Shown here: positions 19,566 through 32,069 of the stretch, one piece after another
Layout of the letters: each line of letters opens with the position of its first letter
Position numbering within the stretch: position 1 is the first letter of the stretch
Source of the DNA: Manis javanica
Lineage: Eukaryota > Chordata > Mammalia > Pholidota > Manidae
NCBI RefSeq assembly: GCF_040802235.1
Contig: NC_133169.1
Coordinates: forward strand, 47,437,034-47,501,033
DNA: 64,000 bases
Direction of reading: 5' to 3'
Notes under the pieces: generated by a model
The model's input: only the letters and a program-made list of their open reading frames with translations
What the model was told of the DNA's origin: nothing
Database searches by the model: none
Translations under genes and position numbers: made by a program

Positions 19566-22130
19566 CATGAAAAATAAGAATATTGAATAAGAGTTTCCAA
19601 ATTCTGGAAGGGTCAGGTAAGGAGAGAAAGATTAAATGTTTCAACTTTTGTTTACAAAAGTATACTTTGTCAAATTGGTGTAAATTATAGATAGCTTAAA
19701 AGAGAGGAAAGAAAGAGATCTTTTAAATCTGGAAAACAAAACATTAAGGAACCAGAAATGTTCTAAATGGAGTCATAAAAATTATAATCATCTTCAGTCT
19801 CATGTAATACATTTTTGTTTGGATCGTGGGTTAGCAGACTTACAGCCAGTGTTCCATTAGAGTTTTAGAAGTTTTCACCCAGTTTAGTGTAATGACTTTA
19901 AACTTATCAGAATCCTGCATTCTAGACTAGTTTTCAGAGCCTTTTCCATATATCTCTTTGAAAATGAAGCATTTCTTGCCTGTAGTTGATTGTAAATACT
20001 TTCAGAGAATTAAGAGTAAAACAGTAACTGTGAGTGACAAAAGACTTAAAAATAACCATGGCTAAAGATCTGGTGAGATTTCACCAAAAAAAAAGAAATA
20101 ATGCAATTGAGAAGCAAATTGTTCCTTTTGTGATATACAATATTATAAAACAACTAGAATTATGACTGATAACATTATACCAGAGCATATAAGAGATTTA
20201 CAAATTGCATATAATTTCTGAATTACTTATTTTAATGGTCTATATCCCATATAAATATAAGAAGGTTAAGCATTACATTTTACTTGACAATGTTTCTCAT
20301 GCAACTTAACATATCAAATAAGCCTAAATAAACATTTCTCATTTTTATAAGGAGAAAGAACTCTTTTGAGATCTTCCAACGGACCTCTGAAAAATCTGTT
20401 TGAGGTGAAAAAGATTTCATTCAGAATTTGATTTGGTGAAGTTTGCTAAAATGTCAAAAGATTTCAAGCATTTGAACAAACAGGAGTGCAAGTCACTGCA
20501 TATCAGTATTTACTTTCATTCAACTAAAGTGATGATGAAAATACTTTAAAGGCAAATACAGAAAATTACATAGTTGCAAAAATTTTTAACTCAGTATTGG
20601 AAAGACTCAGTTTTTCTAAGTAATCAAAAGCCTGATAAGCACAGCATGGAAGACAGGAATATTTTCTAAGACATAGGATTTTTTTTCTTGGATACATTAG
20701 ATTAAAGGCAAAGGAAAACCTTTTATAATCTTTTATTAAGAGCAGACCAATAATCTAATAACTTATACAATTTTCAAAAGAATATTAATCTCTGATTTGA
20801 GTTCACTTTAAAAACCCTTATAAATGAATCTAATTTAGCCAGCTTTACTTTCAAAACATATCACTTCTACAACTTCCTACATCCATTTAGGTGTCTTAAC
20901 TCTTTTTCCTTTCTTTTCTGAAACAACCAGTTTCCTCTCTCTCATTTTATTGTAAACAACAATTACTTTCTTTTTCCTTAGCAAAAACACTTCCTATATT
21001 CTTTCCATCATCTTCACCTAAAACTACATTCCATTTTCTTCCCAGGCTTTGTAAATAAAGTTGATCCCTTTGCTCTTATTGTTTCTAAGTAGTCTCATTT
21101 TTACATACTTATTATAAATTTTAACTATTAGTTGCCTTTACTTTCCAGTAAAGTTAACTAGGAAGCAGGTGATTCTGAGCAATCTTATATTAGCATCCTA
21201 CAGTATAATACATATTTATAAAACTTAGGCTTTTTAGAAGCATTTTTATATTAAAGTTTTTAATGTGGCAAAAGGTACTTATTAATAGATGTGAACATCT
21301 TATGTCTATAAAAAATTAAGAACCCAAAAGCCTATGTTTAGTAATCAATGTCTCAGTATACTATCTTATTTGGTAATGATCTAGATATACAGTGAATTTC
21401 CATTATTTTGTCCTACTTGGTATAAATTTTTATCTTATTTACATTTATTTAAATTACTTGTTTTCAACAATTATGCTTAGATTAGACATTAAACAACCAC
21501 CCTTTTCCTAATTTGTCTTGATAAACTTTTTAACACAGAGATAGTGTGTTTATTTGACTTAACATATGTAGATAGAAGTGATAGGTTTGCCTTACAATTA
21601 ATATTGACAATTCTGAAGACATGCCTGTTTTTATTAAACCAACAAACTTAAATTAGTTTTTGTTTGTCAAAGACTATCCCAGATCATGTACACTTGAAAA
21701 CATTTGGGTTAGTTTATATATTTCTGAGAGTTTAAGGAATATTCAATTTACATAAGCACTTAATTTTCTTTAAACTAATTAAATAAGACTCATCTAAATT
21801 ACAACAATATATTTAATATATATACATGGATATACATATACATATAGACCGACACAATCAAAGATCATATAGCTTTCATTTCAATACTCTAGCCATGTCT
21901 CAGATACAATAATAAAAAAACACAAAAGAATAGCTGGATTTAAATTGCGTTTCTGGCAGATGGACTAAGTTAACTGTATACTATGAGGTTTTTTTTTACA
22001 GAAGCTATTTTTGGAGTGATTTTGTCTCTCAGAAACTTCTGTATATGCACTAAAAAAAGCATCCCATCATCTCAGAGGCATGAGATTGTTTCCTTTCAAG
22101 GGTTCTCCTAAAGTTGAACTTACTTAGTTT
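19564..22130. other. AT-rich intergenic stretch with one dispersed duplication
   Basis: Very AT-rich and free of ORFs above 60 codons. The only structure I see is an 83-bp segment at 21083-21165 that recurs at 22243-22325. Much of it may be decayed LTR-retroelement interior connected to the ERVL-like block that follows, but no coding motif supports this. Confidence 0.4.
21083..21165 (+). repeat. 83-bp direct repeat, copy 1
   Basis: This segment matches 22243-22325 in the same orientation with about four mismatches in 83 positions and no gaps. The copies are 1,160 bases apart and their flanks do not match. Confidence 0.9.
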
Positions 22131-22242
22131 CTCCAAGGGGGTCAGTCACTACGATTCCAAATTGCCCGAAAACTTACCCATTATCTAAAAACGCACAAAA
22201 CTGGTCCATAGCGGCTATACATATAGGAAGAAGGAGTTTAAG

Positions 22243-22325
22243 TTCTAAGTAGTCTCATTTTTACATACTGATTATAAATTTTAACTATTACTTGCCTTTA
22301 CTTTCCAGTGAAGTTCACTAGGAAG
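22243..22325 (+). repeat. 83-bp direct repeat, copy 2
   Basis: Second copy of the segment at 21083-21165. It lies within or beside the ERVL-like leader. Confidence 0.9.
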
Positions 22326-22329
22326 ATAC

Positions 22330-22625
22330 CACAAGACATTTTAACCATGAGGGGGCTGGTTTCTTAACAGCTGTTCCGAAACAGAGGGAATCACGTTTCC
22401 CTCCCTTTTGAAAAAAAGAGGGTGACTTAGCTTCAACAAGCATGATGCAGACATGCGTGATAAACTCGGGGACTCACATCCGAGAGACCTACTCAGGAGC
22501 TCCGGGATCAGCAGAAAGTGGTGACCTCGGTGGGCTCCGCGGGTCCGCGTGGCATCTGGGGGCTCCCCAGCCTCGGAATCACTGGGGGGTCTGCTTTGAG
22601 TCTCACTTCTGATGCCAGAACTTTG
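22330..22625 (-). mobile_element. Possible ERVL-type 5' leader, antisense
   Basis: Read on the minus strand, the block starts near 22620 with TGGCATCAGAAGTGAGACTC, which resembles a degraded tRNA-Leu-type primer site as in ERVL elements. It then runs through GC-richer leader-like sequence. No gag ORF and no clear LTR are found next to it. Tentative. Confidence 0.35.
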
Positions 22626-22649
22626 AAAAATCCAGAAATAGAAAAATTA

Positions 22650-24520
22650 AAACTACCAAGTCAATAGATAGTATTTAATAAGAACGTATCGTGCCTGTAA
22701 GAAGAGCTCATGAACTGGAGGCTTCAGGTTCAAATATGATTTGAAGTTCTGGGGCATGAAGTTTCAGGATGACTTATAAGGTGAATTTGTGATCAATATC
22801 AACAAGCAGTATGTGTTTCTATATACCAGAGATCAACCCATGGACACTGAAATTAAAAACAAAGACCACTTATAACACTCAAAACATGAACTATTTATGT
22901 ATAAATCTTACAAAACCGTGTAGGTATTTTATGCTGAAAACTACAGTGTTGATGAGAGAAATCTAAGACCTAAGTAAGTGGAGAACCACGCTGTGATCAT
23001 GGGTTGAAAGGACCAACAAAGTAATGATGCAGATGTTCCCTAAACTGATGTACAGGGAGGGTGAATGTAATTCCCATCAAAACACCAACCCATTATTTTT
23101 GTTAGATATAGGAAAGTTTAAATTATATATAGGAAGTATAAAAGAACTAAACTAGCTAAAATAATTTTGGAAAAGAAGTAAAAAGTGAGAGGAATTAGCC
23201 TACCAGATTTAAAGACTTATTATTTAGATACTTTAATCAAGATTATGTGGTATCAGTATTAGAATACATCCATACAAATACACCAAACTGATTGTTGACA
23301 AAGATGCAAAAACAACTTTTTTGGAAGGAAAAACAGCTTTTTCAACAATTGCTAGAGTAATTGGGTATACATAGGCTAAAAAAAGAAAAAAGAGGAAGAA
23401 TCTCAATGTAAATTTTATACATTACATAAAAATTAAATGCATCATAGACTTAAATGTGAAAACATAAACTTATTAAGAATAATAGGAAACATCTGCAGGA
23501 TCTAAGGCCAGCCCACAATTTTTCAGACTTGACATCAAAAGCACAATACATGAAGAGCATAAAAAGACAAGCTACATATTGGGAGAAAATATTTAAAACT
23601 ATATGACTGGCAAAGAACTAGTATCTGAAACATACCAGAAACTAAGTGAACTCAACAGTAAACAATAAGCAGTCCAATTAGAATTTAGGCAAAAGACATG
23701 GGTCATTTCAATGAGGAGGATGTACAGTTGGCAAACACATTAAAAGTTGCTCAGCATTATTATCCACCAGGGAAATGCAAATAAAAATCACAATGGGATA
23801 TTACCACCACACCTAATAGAATGACTAAAATAAAAAGAATAGTAATGATGTCAAGCATTAGCATATATGTACAAAACCTGGATTACTCAGGCATCTTTTG
23901 TGGGGATATGTAATAGTAGAGCCATTATGAAAACTTTTGCAGCTCCCTAAAAAAACTAGACTTCCAACTGTCATTCAACCCAGCAATTGTATTCTTGTGT
24001 ATTTATTCCAGAGAAAAAAATACATGTTTACACAAAAATCTGTACAATAAATGTTTACAGCATCTTTATTCATAATGGCCCAAACCTGGAATCAGCCCAG
24101 ATGTCCTTCAGCAGGTGAATGGTTAAACAAATACTAGTACATACATGTTATGGAATACTACTCAATAATAAAAAAGAATAGACAATTAAAACAATATAAA
24201 TAAGAGAATTATGATGAATGAAAAAATATACAAGGCTATATATTGTTCTGTTTATGCTGAAGTTTAGAAATGGAGAACAAGTTTAATGGTAAGAAATTGG
24301 AATGGGTGGGAAATCTGGTGTCAGGTGAGTATGGATGTCACAGAGCAACAGGAAAGCCCCTTAGGGTGTTGGTACTATGAGTATTTTGACTATAATGGTG
24401 GATGCACAAAATTACGTATCATAAACTTGTATGTAATTTAATACACAGAGACATGAGTACAAATAAAACTGGAAATCTGAAAAAATTAAAAATTAATTAA
24501 TTAAAATATTTAGACAGAAT
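22650..24520 (+). repeat. L1 ORF2 3' portion and tail, sense, degraded
   Basis: Many phrases match translated-L1 nucleotide patterns: 'tatataccagagatcaaccc', 'gcaaataaaaatcacaatggg', 'tcattcaacccagcaattgt', and 'cataatggcccaaacctgga' followed by 'atactactcaataataaaa'. These are the reverse-transcriptase C-terminus and 3' end of ORF2. The piece ends in an A-rich tail near 24510. There are no long ORFs, so the copy is old. Confidence 0.8.
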
Positions 24521-24699
24521 TGTTTTTAGGGGAATGGGAAAGTTTATTACTTGATTCTAAAAGTAACAGGGAAATTAAAAGCCAAGATAATAGAGAAAAC
24601 AAAGACTAAATTTGTATTTTCACTACTATATATCAAGTATTATTACAAAATGACAGCAATAAAGATACTATGACATTGATAAAAAAAACAGAAGGGACA

Positions 24700-25480
24700 T
24701 TGGAGTTCAAGTTACATAAAAATGGAGAAACTCTGATAAACACCCTTGTCAGTCAATGAAGAGGAAAAGGAAAACAATGCCCTACACATAGGACCATGCT
24801 TTAGCAATAGGATAAACTGGAGTAGACTCATCTAAAACAAGTCTTTAGGATTCAGGTGTGTCAATGGCAACTTTATTATTTAACAGAGAAATTGTCAACC
24901 AAATTTAAATGAAGGTCACATAAGGTACAGCCTCTCCAACATATTCTTTGCAATGACAGGCACACAATAAATAGTAATTAACAGCAACAGCAAGAATAAC
25001 ATCTAGACATGGAAAGAAGGGGAAAAATGACTAATAAATGAGAGGTAAAAGAAAGAACATAAAGAGACCCAGATAAGATACAAACTATAAAGTTAGAAGT
25101 TAAAGACTTTACAATAACTATGGTTAATATATTTAAGACATTCCATAAAAGAGTATGAAACCACCAAAACCGACCATGTCTTGGGAAAGCTGCAATACAT
25201 TTCAAACATTTTGTCAATACAAGAACAGAAAAGAAGTGTACACATTCCTTGAACAAAACAATTTGTTACAGCACTAGAAGAAAATCTAAATAGTCCCATA
25301 TCTACTAAAGATATTGAATTCATAATTTAAAATCTTCCCATAAAGCACCAGGCACAAATACTCCATTCTGGACTAATGAATTCTTCTAGATATTGATGGA
25401 TGAAGAAATATTACCATTCTTACATAAATACAAAAAAAAGCCAGATACAAAACAGTATATAACACAAAATTTGTTTTCAT
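24700..25480 (+). repeat. Old L1/HAL1-like fragment, sense
   Basis: The A-rich plus strand includes a segment near 25310-25430 that parallels the L1 ORF2 reverse-transcriptase region (shifted copies of 'accaggcac', 'ggactaatgaattctt', 'ttaccattctt'). Decayed beyond any ORF. Subfamily uncertain. Confidence 0.45.
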
Positions 25481-27080
25481 GAAGTTCAGCGACAAAAAAC
25501 CTAATTTGTGGAGAACTAGGCTGTATGCAGGTATACACATACATAAAAAATCTTTAAAAAGCACACATCTTTAAAAAGCATGTACATAGAGCACCTATAA
25601 AAGATTGGCAGTAACTAGAGAGGAAGGGATGTGAGAGAGCCCTGATGTGATCAGTAAAGCAAACTCAGTAGGAGCACATTTAGGAACGAGCTGTTACTGG
25701 AAACCACAGATACGCAGTGGCAGAATTCCACAAGGTCCTGGTCTGTCTCCTGCAGTGCTCAGAAGCCCGTAGGGAGGGGATGTCAGACTAACAGTTGTAC
25801 TGATCTAGGCTGGATAGGCAGAGGCAGGTTCTCTGGCAGCTTAGTGGCTAAGACAAGGAGGATTGTTAAACAATGGATAAGACCAGGAAATAAAGGGAAG
25901 TCTTTGAGAATGAGCTGATGAATTGGGAAGAACAGTCATCTAGAGAAAAGAGCTCTCGATGAGGACAAAGCTTATGGAGGCATAAGGGAGGCGTGTGCAT
26001 TTCTGTAGTGTGGTTCCCACCTACGTGCACAGGAGCGCCTCTAGTGGCGCCTCACCTAGTCCTGCTAAATGACAAAGGTGTCTTACACGCAGGCCATTCC
26101 ATTCCTGACTTCCTGTGTTCTCATGGCCCTCTGTCCTCTTCAGGCAGCCATCCCCTCCAAGATGCTCCCTCTTCTGCACCAATGCACGTTTCCCCTCTCA
26201 CAAGTTCTGCTCTGCTTAGGACAGCGTGGTATACAGTACGGGCTCAGGATGGATGGATAATGGACGAATACAAACATGAAATACACCAAAGAGTGTGTCT
26301 TTTTATTATTTTTCTTCTTCCCTCTCCTCCCTCTTCCTTCCCTTCTTCTCTTTCTCCTCATCCTTCATCTTCTACTCTTTCTTTCTTTTTTTTGTGTGTG
26401 TGATTCTTACTTCAAATAGCAAACTTCATAAATTGAAATTCTCATTTTTGTTACAAGTGGATATTTATGAAATAAAAATACATGGTTAGAAACAAGAGAG
26501 AAATAAATGGATTTCTGAAGCAGTTTTGCTATATGGTGAAAACATGTTTACATTTTAATTAAAACTTACATAAAAGCTGAAGTACTTCAGCACTGGATAC
26601 TGTGGTCACCACTCTCATTAAGACAGTTATTTAGGCCCTAATTACATGGGCAAATGTTCTAGATAGCAGCAAAAAATAAAGCATTCTCATCTAGTATTGT
26701 GTAATCTGTAATGAACTAACTACATGTATGTTCATTCATGCATATGTGCCTATTTTCCACTCTACTTAATCTTTCTGAAATACCCTTCTAACCCTACATG
26801 CTTGACTAAAACCCTACTGATAATTTAAAATTTAGCCTCAATATCTGAAAGTCATAGCTTTGTCTGCCTTTACACTGATCTTCATATTTAAGCCCTAAAT
26901 ATATTTTCTTTTCAAATTTTACAGAAGTTTTTAAATAACTAGCCACAGCAACATCTATATCAGATTATAGAGGAGCAGAGAAAAGGAGCTGGATAATAAT
27001 TTCAGGAATTTCAAGTGTATGTATGAATAATTTTAATTAATCTATAATAATAATATCAACAGAAATTAGCATTTTACAAT
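25481..27080. other. Intergenic sequence, nothing recognised
   Basis: A GC-richer patch at 25990-26230 contains a 136-codon plus ORF (25993-26403). It reads as low-information Ser/Pro/His-rich sequence running into a CT-rich simple repeat, and I see no domain. Otherwise AT-rich non-coding DNA. Confidence 0.45.
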
Positions 27081-27084
27081 GATC

Positions 27085-27270
27085 TAGGTCTGATATTTGT
27101 AGTTCTCATAAGAATCCTTCAATTTACATATTATTTACATCTCCATTCAAGAAATTATGAAGCTGATTTAGAGAATGAATAATTTCCCACCACTTCTGTA
27201 GCTGGCAAATGACAGCTCTGGGATCTGAACCTCTTGTGAATGGCGCCGACATCTGCATTCTTTCCACCAC
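27085..27270 (-). repeat. MIR SINE, antisense
   Basis: The plus strand follows the reverse-complement MIR order: 'ctcataagaatccttcaat' (near 27100), 'acatctccattcaagaaatt', 'gacagctctgggatctgaac', and 'catctgcattctttccacc'. Strongly diverged, as expected for an ancient MIR. Confidence 0.7.
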
Positions 27271-27354
27271 ATCTAATTGCTCCTCTAGATTACAAATGTG
27301 TCATCTTCAAATATCTACACATACGTGTTTGTGAAATTGGAATTATGATAGGCA

Positions 27355-27810
27355 TCTGTGACAGGCGGAATAATGGCCCACCAAAGAGGCCCATGTCCTC
27401 ATCAGTGGAACCTGTGCCCATGGTAAAAGGGGCCTTCCAGCTGTGAGTGAAGGATCGTGAGGGGAGGCACGTGTCCAAGTTTATCCAGAGGCCCAGTACA
27501 ATCACAAGAGCTTTTATAAAAGCGAAGAAAGAGATTTGGAGTCAAGAAGAAAGATTTGAAGATGTTACATGTGTGATGGAGGAAGTGGCTGAGAGCTAAG
27601 GAAGGCAGGTAGCCTCTAGAAGTTGGGAAAGACAAAGGAACGAATTATTTCTAGAGCATACATTAGGAACTTAGATGAAATCTTGATTTTAGCTCAATGA
27701 AGTCTCTTTCAGACATCTGACCTCCAGAACTGTAAATACTTAGATGAAATCTTGATTTTAGCTCAATGAAGTCTCTTTCAGACATCTGACCTCCAGAACT
27801 GTAAATAATT
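27355..27810 (+). mobile_element. MLT1-like (MaLR) LTR with internal tandem duplication
   Basis: The sequence follows the MLT1 consensus order: 'ggcggaataatggcccacca', 'cctcatcagtggaacctgtg', 'ggcccagtacaatcacaaga', 'ggtagcctctagaagttggg', 'ctgacctccagaactgtaa'. Its 3' part is present twice in an exact tandem array (27669-27737 and 27738-27806). Confidence 0.75.
27669..27806 (+). repeat. Exact 69-bp tandem duplication
   Basis: Two adjacent copies of 69 bases, 27669-27737 and 27738-27806, appear identical at every position. They lie in the 3' part of an otherwise well-diverged MLT1-like LTR, so the duplication must be far younger than the LTR. Confidence 0.97.
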
Positions 27811-29440
27811 TTTGCTAGGTATAGCATAGCAACGAATATAAAAGACAACAGTTCCACAGCTTCTTAATAGTTTTGTTCACAAAAATAGGTGATGTTTATA
27901 AAATGCTATGCAAAAAAAGTCATAATGTCTGGGATGCTATCAAAGGAATACTTAACTCTGGCAAAAGATGACTGTCTTTTCTTGGTCCATGTCATTCTGT
28001 TTTCTTTGAAGATCATTTAAACTTAATTTGATGTTATTTGAATTAAACAATTATCATACTGGAAGTCAGACACTTGCTTTTACTTCCCACACTTAATGTG
28101 TTTTTATTATTACACTTTTAAAAAGTCAATCAAATTTAAGAATTGAATTAAGCATAAGAGGTTTTATTTTGAACTTAATTTTTAGTATGAAAATTTTTTA
28201 TTCATATATTATTTTATGAAAATATTCCTAAATGGTAAATTTCAATGTTTTAATATAGTAACATTATGTAATCTAGGAGCATTGTTATCAAAGATTTCAT
28301 GAAGGAATCAGAAATTTATTGTGTTTCACTCTTTTGAATATTTTGGAAATCTGTAATTATTTTGATTGATACTTTGTGCAGTTTGGATAGAAAGCAAAAT
28401 TGAAATTTCAGCAGGACAGTAGAGCCAGTTTCTTTTTTCAATTCATTATATATAAACTACTGTACCTACATGTACTGACTGCTTAGATTTGATAAAATAC
28501 TAATTAGTATAATCCTATGTTATACTAACTTATACTATTAGAGTTAGTAGGTCCTTAGATAGTTATCCCACCCCTTAAATTTATGTGTCAGAAAACTCAG
28601 GATTGCTATCTAATTTACATAGTAGTTAACAAAGAGCTAGGTTAGACTTCAAATTCCTAATCTCTAATTCCCTAATACATGTGTGAGTATAAATCTATTT
28701 TTTAATATTATACATTTTTTCTTTTATACATTTATTTTTAAATATATTTAGTAAATATGTATTATATTTTATGGATCAATTTTATGAATATATTTTATAT
28801 TTTGAAGATGATGATGCTCTAATTACCAAAATAAGTATTGAAATATTATTATATATATAGTTACAGAGCATTCCTGTGAATTACTTATCTTTGTCTTGGA
28901 TTTATGATATCTCAAATTGTGTTGTTTAAAAACATTATTTTTTTAAAGCTTGTTTTGTTTGCATAGGTAAAATTTTAATTTAGGAAAATTAATAAGATTT
29001 CCCATTCATATGTTATTCCATTCAATTCACATTGTCTTGAAAAATAAGCTCTTGTTGTTGTTTCATTTGTGTGGTATTATTCAGCATTGAATGCTATTTA
29101 AATATTTTGACACAGGAATTAAGATAAATGTAACAATTCCTGTAATCTTTTTTTTTAAAAGAGACAGAATTATTTAAACTAGAATAAAGTAATCTTACCT
29201 TCATTTTAAATAATTCATTATCTGCACCCTCCATACAGCTCAATTTATTTTAATCAATATTTTTTGATTAGGAAAGTAAAGATGAGAGTACAGTCAATCC
29301 ATGAGCTTGAAAAGTCCATAACTGACCTAACTGAGACTCAATAAGTGACTAAACAACAGAATCACATTGTACTACCATATGCATTCATTAATTGTACATA
29401 TACTTGTTGTATGTTTTATATAACAGTGGCAAGTATTCAG
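27811..29440. other. AT-rich intergenic stretch, nothing recognised
   Basis: Very AT-rich, no ORFs above 60 codons on either strand and no recognisable repeat consensus. Confidence 0.5.
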
Positions 29441-29471
29441 AGACACACATGAGTCATTTGCACTCCCTCTA

Positions 29472-29891
29472 ATGCACCTTACAGCTGGGGAGGTGGAAGA
29501 TATTAGCCAAATGGCAGCACAGAGAAATGTGCCAATGCAAGTACTGAAACTGTGGTTAAGGAGAAATAAATGGTTTAATGAGCTCTTGCCACAGGCAGCA
29601 GGTTTGAGGCAGGGCTCTAGTCTGATTTATCAGGAAAAGCTTCTGCAGGGATCAGAAGAAATGCAGTACTTAAACAAGGAAAAACTCTCCAAGCTGAGGA
29701 AAACTGCACAAAGTGGCTTGAGGAGCATGAGGGACAGGAGATGGTCATTCTGGAAGGAGTCAAGAGATTGTTGGGTGTTGGGTAAATGGAAGTTTTCAAC
29801 CAGAATTTCTCACCTGGCCTTGACAGGACACGCATATAAGGGCCTGTTTGCACATCAGTGGGATGTTTGCCACAGCAGAGCCACTGTCTGA
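29472..29891 (+). pseudogene. Possible homeodomain-like relic ORF, origin unknown
   Basis: A 139-codon ORF. Residues about 4-34 loosely resemble helices 2-3 of a divergent homeodomain: Leu-Thr-Ala-Gly-Glu-Val-Glu-Asp-Ile near the start, Arg-Asn-Val-Pro about ten residues later, then Trp-Leu-Arg-Arg-Asn-Lys-Trp where a homeodomain would have Trp-Phe-X-Asn-Arg-Arg. There is no helix 1 upstream in frame. The rest is charged and Lys/Ser-rich without a known pattern. It may be a retrocopy piece, an exon relic or chance. No function is claimed. Confidence 0.2.
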
Positions 29892-32060
29892 TCTGCGGTA
29901 AGGGGTAGAGAGTAATGGACATTCTCTCCTCCCCTCTGTTCCTGGTAAATAATTGGTCAGGAGCCTGCCAGTCACCAGGGATCTGACCACACAGTTCCTC
30001 CTGGAGGAAGGGGTGAGGGAGGGTGGATGGTGTTTGGGGAGTGGGGCCAAGTGGGTTGGGGCGGGAAACACGCTGAGCAGGAGAGGGATGACTTGAGAGC
30101 ACTTTGAGAGAAAAAACCCTGTCCTCAACCCCTTACCCTTGACTTCCTTTAGTCTCATCAGATTTAGAAGGAACTTGCCCAGGTGAGGAATCGCCTTCCT
30201 CCCGGAGTCACACTGGGATAATGAGGGAAACTGAAGGCATAGTTAACTGGCTTAATTCTGCTAAAAAGGGAAAGGATGAGAATTTTCCAGGTTATAAATA
30301 CTTTAGCAGGACCAGTTTCAATAACTTCTGAATAGATGACTATCAGGATGAAACTTAAGTTCAGGTAAGAGAAATCGTCAGGTGGGGAAATAAACACACC
30401 AAGTAGAGAAAATGTTTTGAATAATTTTGTCGTGAAAAAAAAAAGAGATTAGCTGAGGAGTGATGAGAGTTTTAATTGTTTTTTGTTTTGCTTTTTTTTT
30501 ATGAGAGAGCCTTGAGTGAATTTTTTAAAAATGGGAAAACAGTATTTATGAAATAGATCTTTAAAGACCTTTTTAAGGTCTTTAAAAAAGGCAGGGACAA
30601 TAAAACAATGAGATGAGATGAGAGGATGGACAGATTATTTTTACAAAAGGGAATTGGATGGACAGATATGTAGGTAGGTTTTATGTCTGGTATCAAGAAA
30701 GTGGTACAATTGCAATACCTGTTGTCTTTTCTCCATCAGGTAGGTGGTGAATTTCACACTTTCCTTGCTGAACTAAAAGCTGATGTGGTGAGTTGAATGT
30801 TCAAGGAATGTGTGAAAATTTTCAAATAGATATAGTCAACATACATGCATAAGTAGGGACTCCTTCAAAAAAAAATGTTGACAGTCATGAATTCGTTGTG
30901 GGTCCAATCTGATCATTCTCTGTGACTTTCTCCAACAATGATCCTCATTGCTGAGCTTCCTGTGTACATAAGCTTCCTGCATAGAGAGAGCAGGTTTATA
31001 GTCAAAAGACTGAGCCACCTATACCAATGTTAGAGGGAAAAAGAAAGGAGAGACATTAAGAAATTGGAATCCACCGAAATAAGGACTGCCAAGATGTTAT
31101 CCATGAAGGATAAAAACAGTCTGGAGTGACCCCAGACATTACTCTCTGTGATAAGGAATCAAGAGCCCAAGTGGACACAGCATTACATTGGAGGACAGAC
31201 AGTGGGGTCTCCGGTGGGGATGCTGATCTTAGTCTTCTTTCAGATAATGGGATAGTAAAACTCAAACTTAGAATGTTGACTAAAATGAATCTCAAGGACA
31301 AGAGAATATTGTAATCTGATGACACCTTTCTGTCAAATATTAACTCAAAGTAAGTTTTTGATTGAAAATAAGTGAGATTTCCCAGGAAATGAGTAAAGTG
31401 ATAAAACAAGGCTACCAAGGAAGAAACTTGGCTTTTATTTATTATATCAAATAAATTAAAATGAGAGTTTCAGATTCTCAAGTGAATGTGTCCTAAAATA
31501 ATATTTAGTTTGGTGTATAAACCAAAATATAAACCTGAATATGTATGGAATACAAAGAATATGTATGGAAAATACTTAAACATGACTTAAAAATACACCT
31601 CATAAATACAAGAATATAATTTTCTACCTTCTATAAATGTGCAAGGCTGGAAAAGTGTGCACACATTTGAAAAATAATATGGATTACATGAGTGCTTTTC
31701 TTAATTATCAAGACCCCCTTTAAAAGGTACCCTTTAATTACTCGAGTTTGAAATCAACTTATGATTAAGACTCTTATTTTTCTTATGTATCAAGTATTTT
31801 ATGATTTGAGTAAAAAATGGTCCATATCAAGTTCATTTATGAAAGTTATCACTAACAAAGTTGCTCATTTGCGTTCTCATTGTCTAATATATATTTAATA
31901 AATTATAATTTTCATGAATAAATTATTATATAATGCTACATGGGCATTAAGACTACCACATGTAAATGTTTTTATTGTTATAGTTTGGGGCTTAAATTAC
32001 TTTAGTTTCCAGTAGACAGATCCATCTGTGAAATGACGGTGATGAAAGCACTCAATCCTT
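29892..32060. other. Intergenic sequence with one short palindrome
   Basis: No supported gene. G-rich patch near 30000-30080. The minus ORFs at 29.6-30.2 kb (120-161 codons) are Pro/Ser/Leu-rich and look like shadows of this GC-richer patch. One perfect hairpin is listed separately. Confidence 0.45.
30560..30586. repeat. Perfect 12-bp inverted repeat with 3-base loop
   Basis: TTTAAAGACCTT, loop TTT, AAGGTCTTTAAA. No T run or gene context suggests a function. Confidence 0.95.
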
Positions 32061-32069
32061 CTGACACAG

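Noticed and set aside
25993-26403. 136-codon plus ORF as a gene
   Set aside because: The C-terminal third is translated CT-rich simple sequence, and the rest has no conserved motif or splice context.
29617-30158. Minus-strand ORFs of 120-161 codons
   Set aside because: Two overlapping frames of similar Pro/Ser/Leu composition in a GC-richer patch, with no domain or splice support.
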